A DNA stretch of 64,000 nucleotides from Changpingibacter yushuensis (GTDB taxonomy: Bacteria > Actinomycetota > Actinomycetes > Actinomycetales > Actinomycetaceae). Position numbers and translations under genes: made by a program. Below are positions 27,651-36,351 of this stretch, piece by piece; position 1 is the first letter of the stretch; the number at the start of each line of letters is the position of its first letter. The stretch lies in assembly GCF_014041995.1 (NCBI RefSeq), contig NZ_CP059492.1, positions 1,736,001 through 1,800,000 on the forward strand, read 5' to 3'. The notes beneath the pieces were generated by a model, which worked only from the letters and a program-made list of their open reading frames with translations, searched no databases and was not told where the DNA came from.

Positions 27651-27851
27651 CGTATGGTCCTTCCTGAGCCGTCCTCATTGACGGCGATAACCTGCCTGTC
27701 ATCCTTGACAGGATAAGAGTGAGACGTTCGTCCCGACCAGTCAAGGCTACGTCCATTTCGGTCTAGGTACATACAGAATATCGATCTTCTTATACTCAGA
27801 CTTTCGTCCCGCCAAGACATCACCACCGTGAACACGGATTAGGATGAAGTT

Positions 27852-28166
27852 ATGTTGTTTGCCTTCTCTATTGCACCATCAACTACGTCCGATCCTGACG
27901 GCTCCATGAGCGATATCGTTGCGCGCGCCGTCGAAGTCATCCAAGCCTCCGGCCTCCCCCAGGAGACCACATCGATGTTCACCACCGTTGAAGGTGAATG
28001 GGATGACGTCATGCCGGTTATCAAAGCCGCATGCGAGGCCGTGGCAGAGGTGTCTCCCCGGGTCTCGCTCGTGCTGAAGGCCGATCTGCGCCCGGGGCGC
28101 TCTGGCGAGATCACAGGCAAGGTGGAGCGCCTGAACGCCGCAATGAAGCGCGACGCCGACGCCTGA
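27852..28166 (+). CDS. MTH1187/YkoF-type thiamine-binding protein
   Basis: 104 residues of the DUF77/MTH1187 family: ferredoxin-like fold with FAFSIAPSTTSD at the start, EVIQASGLPQETTSMFTTVEGEWDDVMPVIKAA in the middle and RVSLVLKADLRPG at the end. Related proteins bind thiamine or thiamine precursors in the cytosol. GGATGAAG lies just upstream of the ATG. Divergent from the alcohol dehydrogenase gene. No thiamine riboswitch is visible in front of it. Confidence 0.82.
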   Translation: MLFAFSIAPSTTSDPDGSMSDIVARAVEVIQASGLPQETTSMFTTVEGEWDDVMPVIKAACEAVAEVSPRVSLVLKADLRPGRSGEITGKVERLNAAMKRDADA

Positions 28167-28466
28167 TCACATCTGAGCTCCACCCCACCCCAGCTGAGAT
28201 CTGGCGTTTCACAATCCGAAGCTGGCTGTGGTGCGATGCTTCATCACGGATCATTTCTCGGGCCAAACCGTCATCGTGCCAGTATGCGAAAACCGCAGTC
28301 TGACGATTGGTGTTGGCATCGAGCGTTGGGACCGGACGCCTCTCACATCCTGCAAAGCATGGTCGAAAACCTGGAATAGACGACGACTTTCTATCGACTT
28401 TCCGATGACTTTCCGATGACTCTTGCCGTTTTTGGCGAAATTAGACGGCTCAGTGACGTAGGAAAG
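28167..28466. other. Intergenic region with a short tandem repeat
   Basis: About 300 nt between the thiamine-binding gene and the tRNA(CAU) terminator hairpin. No frame resembles a gene on either strand. The one structured element is an 11-bp tandem repeat at 28385-28417. Confidence 0.45.
28385..28417. repeat. 11-bp tandem repeat, three copies
   Basis: GACTTTCTATC, GACTTTCCGAT, GACTTTCCGAT at 28385, 28396 and 28407, followed by a fourth partial GACTCTT. Copies 2 and 3 are identical. Direct, non-coding; probably slippage-derived. Confidence 0.8.
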
Positions 28467-28482
28467 TGGCGGTATTCCGCCA
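28467..28482 (-). terminator. Terminator-like hairpin 3' of tRNA(CAU)
   Basis: TGGCGG (28467-28472), loop TATT, CCGCCA (28477-28482), located a few bases beyond the CCA end of the minus-strand tRNA and followed on that strand by ACTTTCC. Short but well placed. Confidence 0.6.
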
Positions 28483-28486
28483 TTAT

Positions 28487-28563
28487 TGGTGCCCCCAACA
28501 GGACTTGAACCTGTGACCGATGGGTTATGAGTCCACTGCTCTGACCAACTGAGCTATGGGGGC
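28487..28563 (-). tRNA. tRNA with anticodon CAT (elongator Met, or Ile2)
   Basis: Mature body 28490-28563 with CCA encoded at 28487-28489. Acceptor stem GCCCCCA/TGGGGGC is perfect, D arm GCTC...GAGC, anticodon loop CTCATAA, T arm ACAGG-TTCAAGT-CCTGT. The anticodon stem has an A-C mismatch next to the loop. It is not the initiator (first pair G-C). Met versus lysidine-modified Ile2 cannot be settled by eye; Met is slightly favoured. Confidence 0.9.
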
Positions 28564-28665
28564 TAGCAGCAGATCCGAGCAAGCCTCCATCTGCAACCTT
28601 GACCATAATAGCGGCTCAAAGCTGATTCTTCTGAATCGGCGTAGGTATCAGCTTCAGCACACGTA

Positions 28666-30801
28666 TCACGCTTCAGGTGTCTCAATCTGCTCATCGCAGG
28701 CCCGCCGCTGGTTCTCAAGCTCGATAAGCCGAGCGAAGAGCGCGCTATAACGTTCATCTGCTGGCGGGGTGCGCTGGAGTTCGGATCGAACGTCGGCAAT
28801 CTGACGTGTGATGCCCTGACGAATAAGGGCCATGGCGATGCTCCACGAGTACCACCGCATTCGATCTTGCCGGTTCTCTGGCAGATCTTCCACCACGAGC
28901 TGGTTCACAGCGCGCGCCACGATAGGGTCAGAGTTGCGCAATACTCTCTCTATATACCACGAACTGGCGTCGCGCCGAGCCTGTTCCTCAGTCAAACCCT
29001 TTTCTCTGAGCTCATCAAATCGAGTGGTGAAGGATTGAGTTCCACCTGTGGCACGGATGGCATCATGGACACTCGCATGAATGGGCACTTGGAAGGTTTG
29101 GGGTGGCAACTGATCCATGAGCGCGTCGGCTGCATACCACGGCACCTGCAAGTACACTTCCAGGGCCTCGCGTTCTACCCGCTCAATTGGATCACGCAGC
29201 TGGTTGCGCGGTCTGAGTACAGGCTCGCGCGGAAGCTCTGCACCGCCTTGGCTCCCCGATGATTGCTGTTCGCTACCTTGGACCGCTCCACGAGCCGCCC
29301 CCATGCCAGCTGGCCCACCCGCACCGGCCGGTCCAAAGCTCCCCTGCCGTGCGCCATCAAACTGAGAACCAGCACCCCCGAACTGAGAACCAGCACCGCC
29401 GAACTGGGAATCGTTCCCCCGCCGAGCCTGTGGGTGACGCGCGGCGCCCTTAACCGCCATGCGCACAGTCACTTCGTCCATGCCGAGCCATCCAGCCAGC
29501 TGGCGAGTGTATTCCCCACGCAACACTCTGTCGCGGATTGAGGCAACCATAGGCGCCGCGGCTCGAAGCCCAGCGGTACGGCCTTCCGCAGTGTTGAGCG
29601 GCAGGCCCGCAAGCGCAGACTGAATCGCGAACTCGAAGAGAGGACGGCGTGCGGCCACGACCTGGCGCACACCCTCATCTCCGTACGTCATTCGGACTTC
29701 GCATGGATCCATACCGTTCTCAGCAACGGCTACAAACGTCTGCGCGGCGAATGACTGATCCTCCTGGAATGCGCGCAACGCGGCCTTCTGGCCCGCGGCG
29801 TCGCCGTCGAAGGTGAAGACGACCTCGCCACCGTAGGACTTCCCATTGGAAAGCATGACGCCAGCGGCCGGATCTGCGCCATCACCAATGAGGCGCCGAA
29901 CGATCTTGACATGGTCTGTACCAAACGCCGTACCGCACGTGGCCACCGCACACTCGATTCCGGCAAGTTGCGCTGCCATGACGTCCGTGTAGCCTTCTAC
30001 GACGACGACGCGGCGTTCTTGCGATATTGCCTTCTTTGCGAGGTTGAGTCCATAGAGAACCTGCGACTTCTTGTATATGGGGGTCTCAGGAGTATTGAGA
30101 TACTTCGGGCCATTATCGTCATCCTTCAGGCGGCGTGCGCCAAATCCGATCGGGTCGCCAGTAATGGAGAAGATCGGCCACATGACTCGGCCGCGGAACC
30201 TGTCATACATACCGCGGTTACCTTGGGTCGCAAGGCCAGAAACAGATATCTCGCGTTCACTGAAACCGTGGTTGCGCAACTCCCTGAGCAGCGAATCCCA
30301 CGAATCGGGCGAATAACCGATCTGGTAGTGGGCGATCGCCGCATCGTCAAAGCCGCGCTCAGCGAGCATTGTGCGAGCAGCTTGCGCATCCGGGGTGTGG
30401 AGTTGCTTGATATAGAACTCCATTGCCACACGATGTGCGTCAATCAATCGAGCTCGGCTTGGTCCGCCTTGATCGCGCGGCCCGGTGCGGCCATCCTCCT
30501 CGTAGTGGAGCTGCACGTTAGCTTTGCGCGCCAACAGCTCCACAGCTTCAACGAATGAGATGTGCTCAACCTTCTCGATGAACGAGATAGCATCGCCACC
30601 CTCACCGCATCCGAAACAGTGCCACCTGCCAACGTTTGGGCGTACGTGAAATGACGGAGTCTTTTCATCATGAAACGGGCACAAGCCCTTCATGGAATCC
30701 ATACCGGCCGTGCGGAGCGCAACGTATCCCGAGACGACGTCGTCGATCCGAATGCGGGCGCGGACTTCGTCGATGTCCTCCCGCCTGATAAGGCCAGGCA
30801 T
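28666..30801 (-). CDS. dnaG: DNA primase DnaG
   Basis: 711 residues. N-terminal zinc finger C41-H44...C62-C65 in CPFHDEKTPSFHV / HCFGCGEGGD; central RNA-polymerase domain; TOPRIM motifs VVVVEGYTDVMAAQ and FTFDGDAAGQKAA with acidic metal ligands; C-terminal DnaB-interacting helical domain. A low-complexity linker (about 470-520) contains SQFGGAG repeats encoded by a 21-bp tandem repeat, then Gly/Ala/Gln-rich sequence. It synthesises RNA primers at the fork. Length is somewhat above the common 600-650, explained by the linker. Upstream lies the dGTPase gene on the same strand. Confidence 0.96.
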   Translation of the reverse strand: MPGLIRREDIDEVRARIRIDDVVSGYVALRTAGMDSMKGLCPFHDEKTPSFHVRPNVGRWHCFGCGEGGDAISFIEKVEHISFVEAVELLARKANVQLHYEEDGRTGPRDQGGPSRARLIDAHRVAMEFYIKQLHTPDAQAARTMLAERGFDDAAIAHYQIGYSPDSWDSLLRELRNHGFSEREISVSGLATQGNRGMYDRFRGRVMWPIFSITGDPIGFGARRLKDDDNGPKYLNTPETPIYKKSQVLYGLNLAKKAISQERRVVVVEGYTDVMAAQLAGIECAVATCGTAFGTDHVKIVRRLIGDGADPAAGVMLSNGKSYGGEVVFTFDGDAAGQKAALRAFQEDQSFAAQTFVAVAENGMDPCEVRMTYGDEGVRQVVAARRPLFEFAIQSALAGLPLNTAEGRTAGLRAAAPMVASIRDRVLRGEYTRQLAGWLGMDEVTVRMAVKGAARHPQARRGNDSQFGGAGSQFGGAGSQFDGARQGSFGPAGAGGPAGMGAARGAVQGSEQQSSGSQGGAELPREPVLRPRNQLRDPIERVEREALEVYLQVPWYAADALMDQLPPQTFQVPIHASVHDAIRATGGTQSFTTRFDELREKGLTEEQARRDASSWYIERVLRNSDPIVARAVNQLVVEDLPENRQDRMRWYSWSIAMALIRQGITRQIADVRSELQRTPPADERYSALFARLIELENQRRACDEQIETPEA
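29360..29410. repeat. 21-bp tandem repeat inside dnaG
   Basis: Two near-identical 21-bp units (29360-29380 and 29381-29401, one base difference) plus a degenerate third. On the minus strand they encode SQFGGAG, SQFGGAG and SQFDGA in the primase linker. Because the unit is a multiple of three, copy-number change would keep the frame. Confidence 0.85.
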
Positions 30802-30939
30802 GGGGACAGTCTAGTAGCTGGCGGCGACAAGTATTAGCTGGCCTACGTCACCTTGACACTCGGCTGCCAAGCGAAACCTCAATTCCGTCAGAGCAAATGA
30901 TCCTCGCTCGCAACCAGCGACCGCCGCACTGACGCGGAT

Positions 30940-32187
30940 TCAGTTCCTTAGCATCCCGCACAATCTGGCATGCCACTGACGCGCTGACTGGTCAGTGAGA
31001 GAAGCCACCTGATCAACAACTACCCGAAGCCGGGCATCAGAATCCTCGCGCTTCCACATGTCGTAGAAGTGAGGTTCGAGATGGTGGGGATTGGCTGCGA
31101 TTGCATCCACGAGGTCGAAAAGGAGTGTCCGCTGCTCGTAGTAGAGGGGTTCATACTCGCGTGGCAGCATGACGTACTCAACGGCGATGCCCTTGAGTAC
31201 CGTGATCTCGTCGCAGATATCGTCCGGGATCACCACGTTACCCTCATACCTGACCAAAGGATCCTCGCCATACTCACGGTAGGTGGCCTCACACACAGCA
31301 GAAACGAATCTGCCGATGAGATCGCTGGTCAGATCCTTCATAGCGGCCAAATCTCGGTACGATCCAGTGAAACCGCCGGGCCACAGTTCCTCGCCGAGCA
31401 GGCGATCAAGTGCGGCCTCCAGGCGCCCGGCATCTGGCATTGCGTACCAGTCCTGAGTGGCGGCTATGATGCGTTGTTGCTGGATGGAATCGCGCAGAGC
31501 CTCCGGCTTCACAAAACCGCGCACTACTCCATCCTCGACGTCATGGACCGAATACGCGATGTCATCCGCCAGATCCATAATCTGGGCCTCTATACACTTT
31601 GCATGGCCATGTTCGCCGTGTATCCACCGGAACACGGCTTCGTCGTCGGAATAGACATTGAACTTGGGCGTTGCCGAACCATCCGAGAGCGGCGGCCCTT
31701 CCCTGTTTAGCCAGGGGTACTTGATCGTGGCATCCAAGGTGGCGCGTGTGAGGTTGAGCCCGGCCGGTTCGCCATCCGGAGTCAATCGCTTGGGTTCGAG
31801 CCGTGTGAGAAGCCGAAGCGTCTGCGCATTGCCTTCGAAGCCACCCACGGACTCAGCAACTTCATTAAGCGCCGCTTCCCCGTTATGTCCAAATGGTGGA
31901 TGCCCCAAATCGTGGCACAAACAAGCGGTTTCCACAATGTCTGGATCGCACCCGAAGTTCTTTCCCAGTGATCGCCCGATTTGTGCGACTTCAAGAGAAT
32001 GAGTGAGGCGGGTGCGAACGAAATCATCGGATTCCGGGCCCAGTACCTGCGTTTTTGCCCCAAGCCGCCGCAGGGCCGAGGAGTGCAGAACGCGGGCGCG
32101 GTCGCGTTCAAACTCTGTTCGACTAGGGTTCTTCGCGGGTTCACGAACCCATCGTTCCCGATCTTGCGCACTATACCTGTCTGCCAC
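30940..32187 (-). CDS. dgt: Deoxyguanosinetriphosphate triphosphohydrolase (dGTPase)
   Basis: 415 residues of the HD superfamily: FERDRARVLHSSALRRLGAKTQV near the start, RLTHSLEVAQIGR with the first metal His, CHDLGHPPFGHNGE with the HD pair, and later DLADDIAYSVHDVEDG. Converts dGTP (or other dNTPs) to nucleoside and triphosphate, and is thought to tune dNTP pools. The frame stays open to 32328, but that would overlap the divergent gene at 32239. The GTG at 32185-32187 (VADRYSAQD...) has AAAGGTAGG upstream and the family's N-terminus, so it is preferred. Same strand as dnaG. Confidence 0.93.
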   Translation of the reverse strand: MADRYSAQDRERWVREPAKNPSRTEFERDRARVLHSSALRRLGAKTQVLGPESDDFVRTRLTHSLEVAQIGRSLGKNFGCDPDIVETACLCHDLGHPPFGHNGEAALNEVAESVGGFEGNAQTLRLLTRLEPKRLTPDGEPAGLNLTRATLDATIKYPWLNREGPPLSDGSATPKFNVYSDDEAVFRWIHGEHGHAKCIEAQIMDLADDIAYSVHDVEDGVVRGFVKPEALRDSIQQQRIIAATQDWYAMPDAGRLEAALDRLLGEELWPGGFTGSYRDLAAMKDLTSDLIGRFVSAVCEATYREYGEDPLVRYEGNVVIPDDICDEITVLKGIAVEYVMLPREYEPLYYEQRTLLFDLVDAIAANPHHLEPHFYDMWKREDSDARLRVVVDQVASLTDQSARQWHARLCGMLRN

Positions 32188-32238
32188 GCAGTAGAGCCTA
32201 CCTTTGCGTAGGGCCGCACGTGATGGTACTAAAGAGTT

Positions 32239-33336
32239 GTGGACATCCTTGTTGACCGCAGTTCTGCGCCTGAATCCTCCGGCAAATCGAGTACAGAGGT
32301 TGCTTCCACGCGGCTCGCTCCGCTCCAAAGCCTTGCGGATTCTGGGAGCTTGCGCGCGAAACTACTGTTCCCAGCCAATAGTGCGGGCCAGTGGTGGCAT
32401 CAGGAAACTCTTTACCAGTCAAACCACACCCAGGCTGAGGGCGTGCGCGCAGATATTTCGCGCGCCGGGCGCTTCCAGATTCCCAGCGTCTCAGTGCCCT
32501 CAACCGTCCCAGACGAACCGGATTACCTTGAGCGTGTGATGGCCAAAGCCGAGCAGATCGGCGTATCTATCATCGTGCGGCTCGATACGCGCGATGAGGT
32601 CGCCAACATTCCCGCCGCCCGCCGCTGGCTCCAATCAGGCGCCAAAGGTATCGCTGTTATGAGTCAATGGCACGACGACGACGAAGTTGCCACGGCCATG
32701 CTTCCGCTCCTGGCACTCACCGCGCAGTTCAGCGAAGGCGCTGCCCTTCTACTCAGCCACACTCCCGAAAATACTGACGCTCTTCTGCACGTTCTGGCAG
32801 AGAACTGGGTGCACGTGCTCTTCCATGGCTTGCTGGATGGCGGCCCCTGGAGAGCCACAGCGTTCGCTTCGAAACTTGACGAGATCTATAGCTCCTACCG
32901 GCGTTTTGGCACTACCCCGGGTTGGTATGTAGGAAAGACAACTCTTGAGCGCACTCACGGAGCTCTCACACCCACAGGTGCAGCCCTTTTGCGCCTGGCT
33001 CTCCCCGGAATGATGACAGTTGGATCCAGTCTGGACATCACCCCAACGCTTCGGGCAGCCCTTCGGATTCGGAACGAATACCGCCTCGCAACCGCTCCGA
33101 TCACTCTCATTGACATGGATCCTCAGCTTGACGTAGTGAGCCTGAGTGTCGGCCGCATCGTCGTCGTTGCCAACTTCAGCAACAATTCAGCACTGCTCCA
33201 GGAAGCATCCGGCACTCTTGTGGTCTCCGACGATGCCGCAACCACTGATCCCGAGGGCGTGTGGCTGGCGCCGGGCGGTGTGGCTTGGCTCAGCGCGTCA
33301 GACGCCACCATCGAGACGCTTCCAGAGGCCATCTAG
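32239..33336 (+). CDS. GH13-like protein lacking catalytic residues
   Basis: 365 residues. Order and wording of segments recall alpha-glucosidase/trehalose synthase-type GH13 enzymes: IIVRLDTRDEV, AARRWLQSGAKGIAV, a TPGWYVGKTTLERTHGALT stretch where the NHDxxR region would be, LLRLALPGMMTVG where LPGTPxLYxG occurs, ALRIRNEYRLA, and a C-terminal beta domain (DVVSLSVGRIVVVANFSNN...WLAPGGVAWL). The nucleophile Asp (GFRxD) reads GIAVM and NHD is absent, so catalysis is unlikely. No signal peptide. GTG start with weak RBS; divergent from dgt. Assignment is by pattern, not search. Confidence 0.6.
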   Translation: MDILVDRSSAPESSGKSSTEVASTRLAPLQSLADSGSLRAKLLFPANSAGQWWHQETLYQSNHTQAEGVRADISRAGRFQIPSVSVPSTVPDEPDYLERVMAKAEQIGVSIIVRLDTRDEVANIPAARRWLQSGAKGIAVMSQWHDDDEVATAMLPLLALTAQFSEGAALLLSHTPENTDALLHVLAENWVHVLFHGLLDGGPWRATAFASKLDEIYSSYRRFGTTPGWYVGKTTLERTHGALTPTGAALLRLALPGMMTVGSSLDITPTLRAALRIRNEYRLATAPITLIDMDPQLDVVSLSVGRIVVVANFSNNSALLQEASGTLVVSDDAATTDPEGVWLAPGGVAWLSASDATIETLPEAI

Positions 33337-33352
33337 TCACCAGCGGTACGCA

Positions 33353-34621
33353 TTAGCCGCCCGAGACTCCGATTTCGGCTAACGCGATTTTCGCTTGTTG
33401 CTCTGCACTCAGAACACGCGAGTCCAACCATCCGTCTGGAAGGTGGGGACGTTTTGGGCTCCCTGCCCGGCCTCGAGGCCCTTCTGCAGCAGAAGGGAAA
33501 GGCTGATCGAGATCAAGGTTTCCCAAGCGGTCCTTCAATTCGTCAAGGGTTGAGACCAATGCGAGTTCGTTCCGGGCTTCGCCGCCGACTGCAAATCCAC
33601 GAAGATACCACGCCATATGCTTGCGCAGCTCGCGAAGAGCGCGGTGTTCATCGTTGTTGAAGTGCTCGATGGAGAGCTCAGCGTGACGAACAAGAGTCTG
33701 CGCCACCTCCGCCAACGTAGGTAGCGCGCGGGCCGCGGAACCGTGAAGATAGGCGGCTAGATCGTGGAAGACCCATGGGCGGCCTTGGCATCCCCTCCCA
33801 ACGGCCACTCCCTTGGCTCCCGTCTGCTCCATGAGGTTCTGTGCGTCATCCACCCCAAACACGTCACCATTGCCCAGCACAGGGAGGGCGGTTGCCTGCA
33901 CAAGTTCGTTGATGGCATCCCAGTGGGCATGACCCGCGTAGTGTTGCGCCGTCGTGCGGGCGTGGAGAGTGAGTCCCACGATTCCTGCATCTTCGGCAAT
34001 GTGTGCCGCATCGGAGAACGTCAGGTGATCCTCGTCGATGCCAATCCTGATCTTGGCACTGATGGGCACTTCGAAGTCGCGATCCACGCTGGCAGCACGC
34101 GAAGCCGCAACCGCGGCCGTCACGAGCTCACGGAAAAGGTCGAGTTTCCACGGAAGGGCTGAACCGCCGCCCTTACGCGTGACTTTCGGGGCCGGGCAGC
34201 CAAAGTTGAGATCAATGTGGTCCGCACGATTCTCCGCCACAAGTATCCGCACAGCTTCGGCTGTGGTGGCCGGTTCCACACCATACAGCTGAATCGAACG
34301 GACCGGATCGCCTAGATCCGGTTTGATCATGTTCATCGTTTCAGCGTTGCGCTCCACAAGCGCCCGAGTTGTTACCATCTCACACACCCACAAGCCCGCA
34401 GGCGCGTAGGTCCCGGGAATGTGCCCAGCCTCGCGCATGGGCGCGTCAACATCGCATCCTGCCGCGCGCATGCCGGCTTCGCCTTGCTCCCGGCACAACT
34501 GGCGGAATGGAGGATTCGTGACTCCAGCCATGGGTGCCAGCATGACGGGCGTGCCCAACCGTAACGCACCAAGCTGAACTGCTTGGCCCGTCATGGTTCC
34601 TGTGTTTGCTACCCCGGCCAT
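33353..34621 (-). CDS. dus: tRNA-dihydrouridine synthase, DusB/Nifr3 family
   Basis: 422 residues. FMN-binding TIM barrel with MLAPMAGVTNPPFRQLCRE at the start, QLYGVEP, DHIDLNFGCPAPKVTRKGGGSAL with the catalytic Cys142, RIGID and LPVLGNGDV. Reduces uridines in tRNA D-loops using FMN/NADPH. Between PPFR and EMV is an insertion of roughly 25 residues (EAGMRAAGCDVDAPMREAGHIPG) longer than in E. coli DusB; actinobacterial homologues often have a shorter one. GGGAGAGG precedes the ATG. A strong hairpin separates it from glyS. Confidence 0.94.
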   Translation of the reverse strand: MAGVANTGTMTGQAVQLGALRLGTPVMLAPMAGVTNPPFRQLCREQGEAGMRAAGCDVDAPMREAGHIPGTYAPAGLWVCEMVTTRALVERNAETMNMIKPDLGDPVRSIQLYGVEPATTAEAVRILVAENRADHIDLNFGCPAPKVTRKGGGSALPWKLDLFRELVTAAVAASRAASVDRDFEVPISAKIRIGIDEDHLTFSDAAHIAEDAGIVGLTLHARTTAQHYAGHAHWDAINELVQATALPVLGNGDVFGVDDAQNLMEQTGAKGVAVGRGCQGRPWVFHDLAAYLHGSAARALPTLAEVAQTLVRHAELSIEHFNNDEHRALRELRKHMAWYLRGFAVGGEARNELALVSTLDELKDRLGNLDLDQPFPSAAEGPRGRAGSPKRPHLPDGWLDSRVLSAEQQAKIALAEIGVSGG

Positions 34622-34704
34622 GCATCCTCTCCCGCCATCTGGTATTTGTGCTCAGTCAAGACTAGCGGAGACCCCGCCACACACCAGTAGCACGTACCTC
34701 ACAG

Positions 34705-34750
34705 AAAGGCTCGGGTGGTTGCCGAAGTACCGGCAACCACCCGAGCCTTT
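34705..34750 (-). terminator. 19-bp hairpin downstream of glyS
   Basis: 34705-34723 (starts AAAGGCTCGGGTGG) pairs perfectly with 34732-34750, loop about 8 nt. It begins about 20 nt after the glyS stop and ends in TTT on the minus strand. A very stable stem with only a short T run. Confidence 0.85.
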
Positions 34751-34769
34751 CACCGCATTGGTTCAGTGA

Positions 34770-36167
34770 TTAGCAGCCAATCAACTTGCCCGCCAAGAAT
34801 CCTTGCACCTCATCGATTGGAATACGGATCTGCTCCATTGTGTCGCGATCACGCACGGTTACCGCGTTGTCCTCCAAAGAATCGAAGTCCACCGTGATGC
34901 AGTATGGCGTGCCGATCTCATCCTGGCGGCGGTACCGGCGGCCAACGGCTCCGGCGTCGTCGAAATCAACGTTCCAGTACTTACGCAACTTGCTCGCGAG
35001 TTCTCGCGCAACGGGCGATAGCTTCTCAGAACGCGAGAGTGGCAGCACTGCCGCCTTGACCGGGGAGAGACGCGGATCGAGCTTGAGCACAACACGCTTG
35101 TCCACCCCACCCTTCGTGTTGGGAGCTTCGTCTTCCACGTATGCCTCACACAGGAAAGCCATGAGGGAACGAGTTAGGCCGGCTGCAGGCTCGATGACGT
35201 AGGGCACCCAGCGTTCGCCGCTGGCCTGATCGAAGAAAGAGAGATCCTTGCCCGAATGCTTCGAATGGGTCGAAAGGTCAAAATCGGTACGATTGGCAAT
35301 ACCTTCCAGCTCACCCCAATCCGAAGCTTGGAATCCGAACTTGTACTCGATGTCAACAGTGCGCTTGGAGTAGTGGGAGAGCTTCTCCTGTGGATGCTCG
35401 TAGAAGCGAAGGTTCTCCTCACTAATGCCGAGGTCTGTGTACCAATCGCGGCGTTGATTGATCCAGTATTCGTGCCAGTCCTCATCCGTGCCGGGCTCCA
35501 CGAAGAACTCCATTTCCATCTGCTCGAACTCACGAGTGCGGAAAATGAAGTTTCCTGGGGTGATCTCGTTGCGGAAAGACTTACCGATCTGGCCAATGCC
35601 AAACGGCGGCTTCTTGCGTGCCGAGGTCGCCACATTCTGGAAGTTGATGAAGATACCCTGAGCCGTTTCCGGCCGCAGGTAGTGCAATCCGGATTCATCT
35701 TCCACGGGCCCAAGGTAGGTCTTGAGCATCATGTTGAAGTCGCGTGGTTCGGTCCACTGGCCGCGAGTGCCGCAGTTAGGACATGGCAGCTCAGTGAGCT
35801 CAACTGCGTCAGGGTCCTCTAGCCCCTTGCGTTGCGCATACTCCTCTTGCATCTGGTCCACGCGGAAGCGCTTGTGGCAGGAAAGGCATTCTGTGAGCGG
35901 ATCCGTGAACACACCGACGTGACCGGAGGCCACCCACACTTCCTTGGGAAGGATGATGGATGAATCCAAGCCCACGACGTCGTCACGGGAAGTAATCATG
36001 TAGCGCCACCATTGGCGCTTGATGTTCTCCTTAAGCTCCACACCCAGTGGGCCATAGTCCCAAGCTGAGCGCGTGCCGCCATAGATTTCGCCGCATGGAT
36101 ACACAAAGCCACGGCGTTTGGCGAGGGAGATAACGTTGTCGAGGCGCGAGGGGGCCGACTTGGCCAT
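34770..36167 (-). CDS. glyS: Glycine--tRNA ligase, class II homodimeric type
   Basis: 465 residues of the alpha2 glycyl-tRNA synthetase: [31 protein letters not shown] near the start, class II motif 2-like [25 protein letters not shown], and a CxxC...CxxC zinc pattern ([13 protein letters not shown]). The N-terminal frame is open to 36320, but [11 protein letters not shown] at 36167 has a perfect AAAGGAG 8 nt upstream and the expected N-terminus. Charges tRNA-Gly. Followed by a strong hairpin. Confidence 0.96.
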   Translation of the reverse strand: MAKSAPSRLDNVISLAKRRGFVYPCGEIYGGTRSAWDYGPLGVELKENIKRQWWRYMITSRDDVVGLDSSIILPKEVWVASGHVGVFTDPLTECLSCHKRFRVDQMQEEYAQRKGLEDPDAVELTELPCPNCGTRGQWTEPRDFNMMLKTYLGPVEDESGLHYLRPETAQGIFINFQNVATSARKKPPFGIGQIGKSFRNEITPGNFIFRTREFEQMEMEFFVEPGTDEDWHEYWINQRRDWYTDLGISEENLRFYEHPQEKLSHYSKRTVDIEYKFGFQASDWGELEGIANRTDFDLSTHSKHSGKDLSFFDQASGERWVPYVIEPAAGLTRSLMAFLCEAYVEDEAPNTKGGVDKRVVLKLDPRLSPVKAAVLPLSRSEKLSPVARELASKLRKYWNVDFDDAGAVGRRYRRQDEIGTPYCITVDFDSLEDNAVTVRDRDTMEQIRIPIDEVQGFLAGKLIGC

Positions 36168-36313
36168 ACGCGTACTCCTTTCGTTACGCATCTGGATGAT
36201 GCGAATTGGGTCCGTACCCGGCTGGCACGGACTGACCACCATCCTAGCCACCTCACAGATCCCGCTGCGTATCGCTCCGCACGGCGGCCTTGCACACACC
36301 ACTTTGATTGAAA

Positions 36314-36343
36314 TTGACAATCATTCTCATCAATAGTGATAAT
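36314..36343 (+). promoter_or_regulatory. znuA promoter, -35 TTGACA and -10 GATAAT
   Basis: TTGACA at 36314-36319 and GATAAT at 36338-36343, 18-nt spacer. Predicted transcription start is about 36350-36351, i.e. at the ATG, which would give a leaderless mRNA. Confidence 0.75.
36315..36329 (+). promoter_or_regulatory. Zur/Fur box 1
   Basis: TGACAAT-C-ATTCTCA, a 7-1-7 inverted repeat fitting the Fur-family zinc-box pattern TGAnAAT n ATTnTCA. It covers the -35 element. Bound Zur would block RNA polymerase. Confidence 0.75.
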
Positions 36344-36351
36344 CGTTCTCA
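36337..36351 (+). promoter_or_regulatory. Zur/Fur box 2
   Basis: TGATAAT-C-GTTCTCA, one mismatch in the right arm, centred 22 bp (two helical turns) from box 1. It covers the -10 element and the first base of the znuA ATG. Confidence 0.75.

Noticed and set aside
27852-27870. Thiamine riboswitch before the thiamine-binding gene
   Set aside because: The upstream region is short and shows none of the conserved TPP-riboswitch core.
29360-29410. CRISPR-like array inside dnaG
   Set aside because: Units are contiguous, coding and in frame with the primase linker.
30940-32328. Longer dGTPase starting at 32328
   Set aside because: It would run through the divergent GH13-like gene and adds unconserved residues; the GTG at 32187 fits the family.
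34770-36320. Longer glycyl-tRNA synthetase starting at 36320
   Set aside because: [11 protein letters not shown] at 36167 has AAAGGAG in front and the expected N-terminus.
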